DNA from: Coriaria nepalensis
Taxonomy: Eukaryota; Streptophyta; Magnoliopsida; Cucurbitales; Coriariaceae
Direction: 5' to 3'
Length of the DNA: 64,000 nt
Assembly (NCBI GenBank): GCA_027186245.1
Contig: CP114488.1
Location: 2,554,501-2,618,500, forward strand
Below are positions 61,481 to 64,000 of the stretch, piece by piece (position 1 is the stretch's first letter; the number at the start of each line of letters is the position of its first letter). The notes below the pieces were generated by a model. The model was given only the letters and a program-made list of their open reading frames with translations. It had not been told where the DNA came from and made no database searches. A program made the position numbers and the translations under genes.

Positions 61481-62018
61481 GATTATCTTCTCTTGGGCTT
61501 GTGTGGAGGACCAAGTGGACTTGTTAGGGCTTTTAGTTTGTTGTAATCTTTTCTTTACCTTTCCTGATCTCTTGATTTTTTAATCTCTCTATTATTTTTG
61601 TAATTTGCTTATTGTTTATAGGGAGCTTCGATCTTATTATATAGTAAGTTGATGATTAATTTTTTCTCTATTATGATTGGAAAACAATTTTTTATCGAAA
61701 TTATTTTATATTTTAAAATCTTTTGTAAAATCATTTATTTTGACAAAAAAAAAAAATTGACTTCTCACCACAATATAGTCAAAATAGATTCCTTTAAACA
61801 CAATTTTATTTTATTTCTCAAAACAATATACTTGTAATAAATTGAACTTAAAAAATAACACTGTTCATCAATCATCATGTTCTCAAATTTTGAAGAAACT
61901 ACAAAGGCTAATCATTAATCAAATAATATATTTGAAGAACTTTGTGGGTCACGTTCTCAAATTTTGAGGCCTTAAAGCCTTTAATCATTGTTTCACCGAA
62001 GGGAGGAGAAGTTGCGAC
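61481..62018. other. AT-rich spacer, no gene seen
   Basis: No coding or RNA feature is recognisable between the minisatellite and the upstream region of the broken ERF gene. Confidence 0.4.
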
Positions 62019-62080
62019 AGTCAAAGGTCAAACATGAGCACTGTAGTCTTTGGTCAACGTTTGTGTCTATATATATATAT
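62019..62080 (+). promoter_or_regulatory. W-box cluster next to a TATA tract upstream of the ERF1/2-type gene
   Basis: Three TTGAC cores occur on the minus strand (62019-62024, 62026-62031 and 62052-62057), followed by CTATATATATATAT at 62067-62080. W-boxes are the binding sites of WRKY factors and are common in defence-gene promoters. The ATG is about 450 bases further on, so the leader would be long. Functional use is inferred. Confidence 0.35.
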
Positions 62081-62533
62081 TGTTCAATCTATTATCTACT
62101 TTTATGCTGATTCATGCATGCACAGCTCGCCTCTCCTCGTAGCACGTCCCATTGCTGGCCCATGCTATTTCTGATCGATTATCGAATTCAAAGCTCATCC
62201 ATGCTCTTATGTATTATATAGTGTCGAATTTAATTGCAATATTAAACTCAAGATCTCGAGGATCTTGAGATAGATTATTTAAAATCTTGAGTCTTGATTA
62301 TTCGGGTAACTGGTGAGATAATTTGATCAATAAGATATAAAACGACAAGAAACAGTTGCGTTTCAATGGCTTCAGCCGGGGGCGGCAGTTTCCACATATT
62401 TTGAACACGTGATAAACGTTCATAAAAAATTTAGATCCTCACAAACACTACTGCATGACTTGGGGATTAAAACGTTCAAACGTTCAAATGAATGGACAGA
62501 GCAACAGCAACAGTGGTAGTAGTCGTCAGTTAG

Positions 62534-63071
62534 ATGAGTCTCCTCGATTCGGTTCGTCGGCATTTGCTCAGTGAATCTGAGGGTCAGTCGGAACATTGTG
62601 CCAATCTGATTCTTCCCAGACATAATCCATGTTCCTATGGGATGGATTTCCCACAAAGTTGTAATCTCAATTTCTCGACAGTGAAGTTGGAGCCTGTGAT
62701 TGTTTCAAATTGTAACGTGTTGAAGAAACCTCAGGCTCCAGCGAAAACGAAGCGGTCTTTGAAAGTGGGTACAACTAGAGGATTGCATTACAGGGGGGGT
62801 AAGACAACGTCCATGGGGAAAGTTTGCGGCAGAGATACGAGACCCGACGAAAAATGGGGCCAGAGTTTGGTTGGGGGACCTATGAGACGGCAGATGATGC
62901 AGCTTTAGCTTATGACCGAGCCACATACAGAATGCACGGCTCGAAGGCGATACTTAACTTTCCCTTGAAAATTAACTTGGGTCAACCAGAGCCGGTTAGA
63001 ATCGCCTCAAAACAGCCTTTACAGAGAGCTGTTCATCTTCTCCATTAGTAGAAGAAGATAACGATGAATAA
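62534..63071 (+). pseudogene. AP2/ERF gene, group IXa (ERF1/ERF2 type), broken by homopolymer-length changes
   Basis: From ATG 62534 the frame gives MSLLDSVRRHLL (a typical N-terminal helix) and KLEPVIVSN, then RGLHYRG at the start of the AP2 domain. The G-run at 62793-62799 is one base too long, so the frame leaves the domain. The correct text continues in the next frame, until the G-run at 62873-62877, again one too long, moves it once more. [20 protein letters not shown] and [12 protein letters not shown] then follow intact, with QPEPVRIASK after the domain. A short A-run (63009-63012) seems one base short, because the neighbouring frame offers a usual acidic serine-rich tail ending at 63071. 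Either the gene is a young pseudogene or the assembly has homopolymer errors. All other domain residues look normal. UCH3 lies tail to tail 263 bases on. Confidence 0.85.
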
Positions 63072-63333
63072 ATGGGATTGTAAAGAGGTGGCTTGATCTT
63101 TTTTTTCATTTTTCCCCCCTTTTTAACACAATTTGTTACTAATTTATTTCTTGTCTAATTTTGCAGCTGCAACAACTGAAGATCAAATACCAGGGATAAC
63201 AAGAAAACTAACATGTCATGGAAATCCAAAAATTTGGCATCTCTGTGAACAGTACCATAATCCCATGTTTAGCAAACAAAATTTACAATCAAACCCGAAG
63301 CAAACCGACCTTTTTCTACACGATGTAAAGGCC

Positions 63334-63960
63334 TCACTTCTTCGATATGGCAATGACATTGAAGTTGAGGGAGTTGGGATTTTTCTGGATCATGCTCTGT
63401 ATAACTTTTGCTGCATCCTGTCAATAAATGTCCATGTTATAATTTATTATCAGTTCATCTCTAGTATCATGATATAATGGATAAATGTATTGAATTACTT
63501 ATTCATGTCAAACAGAGATAAGTTCAATTTTCCTTAACCTTTAATAAAGTTTCCGGTGAGGTTGGCCCATGAGATATCGGCCCCAACTTTCTGCCATCGA
63601 GCTCATAGAGAACACCTGCCACAACAATCATAAAGAAGTTGAAGTATTAAAACAAAGGGTTAGAAAATTTTTGGTGTTATATATATCTATTTTTCCCTTT
63701 TTCGGAGAGCCATCTTAAAGATGCAGGTACCATCAACACATGCAAAGCAGATAAAGTGAGCGTCCACATTATCAGAAGCCTGCAAGTAGATTATGAAAAG
63801 AAATATGAAAAGAAAAAAAAGATCGATTAAGAAATTATTTGGATTACTAATTTCATTTGGAATAAAAATATCAATTAGAATTTACCTCAGTATCACCGGC
63901 AGTAGCTGCTACAGAATGAGCAACTTCCATTTGTGTGTCATTCTCGAGAAATACTGCACG
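63334..63960 (-). CDS. UCH3: Ubiquitin C-terminal hydrolase, UCH3 / UCH-L3 type, partial (3' exons)
   Basis: Four 3'-terminal coding exons are visible: 63960-63886, 63779-63731, 63615-63539 and 63417-63334. Phases agree. They encode [20 protein letters not shown], then [11 protein letters not shown] with the catalytic His, [16 protein letters not shown] with the catalytic Asp, and a C-terminal helix ending FNVIAISKK. The family cleaves small adducts from the ubiquitin C-terminus. The catalytic Cys and the N-terminal half lie beyond the right edge of the window. The acceptor at 63961 shows that more exons follow. In Arabidopsis UCH3 (At4g17510, as I recall) lies next to ERF1A, the same arrangement as here. 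A plus-strand frame at 63133-63477 is antisense to these exons. Confidence 0.93.
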
Positions 63961-64000
63961 CTGTGAACAGTATACAGAATTTAATAAGGATTCTAAATTC

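Noticed and set aside
61386..61583. Plus-strand frame with GWLGWLGWL repeats
   Set aside because: It is the translation of a 9-bp minisatellite.
63133..63477. Plus-strand open frame of 114 codons
   Set aside because: It is antisense to the last UCH3 exons, which show clear family sequence and splice borders on the minus strand.
1..64000. CRISPR arrays, operons, ribosome binding sites, replication origins or prokaryotic systems
   Set aside because: The window is plant nuclear DNA; the repeats seen are microsatellites, tandem duplications and transposon parts, with no regular spacer-repeat pattern.

Overview
This window reads as nuclear DNA of a eudicot plant. The genes have many short introns with GT..AG borders, the intergenic DNA is very AT-rich, and there are Ty1/copia LTR retrotransposons, LINEs, hAT fragments and SINE-like units. 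The encoded proteins match plant families throughout. No bacterial, viral, CRISPR or rRNA features were seen. The species cannot be named from sequence alone. All exon coordinates were derived by eye from splice borders, reading-frame phase and remembered family sequences.

Layout: (1) 1-3.8 kb, AT-rich DNA with a tandem LTR-like repeat. (2) 3.8-7.9 kb (-), a four-exon SMPD4-type sphingomyelin phosphodiesterase. (3) 8.1-11.2 kb, retroelement debris. (4) 11.7-18.0 kb (-), a complete 14-exon peroxisomal acyl-CoA oxidase of the ACX1 type, with a SINE-like unit in intron 7. (5) 19.0-21.0 kb (-), a KUA1/MYBS3-type one-repeat MYB factor. (6) 23.6 kb (-), a possible small membrane protein. (7) 26.9-27.6 kb, a probable non-autonomous hAT element immediately upstream of (8) a DUF1639 gene at 27.8-28.7 kb (+). 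(9) 31.6-33.8 kb (+), a PTPMT1-type phosphatidylglycerophosphate phosphatase. (10) 35.4-36.4 kb (-), a dead LINE. (11) 39.1-41.4 kb (-), a DeSI/PPPDE protease with a probable 5'UTR intron. (12) 42.4-47.1 kb (+), an almost complete copia element with two 235-bp LTRs. (13) 49.1-50.7 kb, a hAT transposase remnant. (14) 51.1-54.1 kb (-), a second, truncated copia. (15) 55.8-56.9 kb (-), an intronless ERF5/ERF6-type AP2/ERF gene. (16) 60.3-61.2 kb (+), a LINE RNase H remnant. (17) 62.5-63.1 kb (+), an ERF1/ERF2-type gene broken by single-base changes in homopolymers. (18) 63.3 kb to the right edge (-), the 3' part of a UCH3-type deubiquitinase.

The genes are individually ordinary, but their neighbourhood looks ancestral. 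As I remember Arabidopsis, the order DeSI - ERF6 - ERF1A - UCH3 lies on chromosome 4, ERF2/ERF5 with DeSI, KUA1 and the SMPD4-like gene on chromosome 5, and ACX5 next to PTPMT1 on chromosome 2. This window appears to carry one merged version of those paralogous blocks, expanded by transposons. The main points to follow up are the broken ERF in this conserved slot, the hAT element against the DUF1639 promoter, and the recent copia insertion upstream of the DeSI gene.
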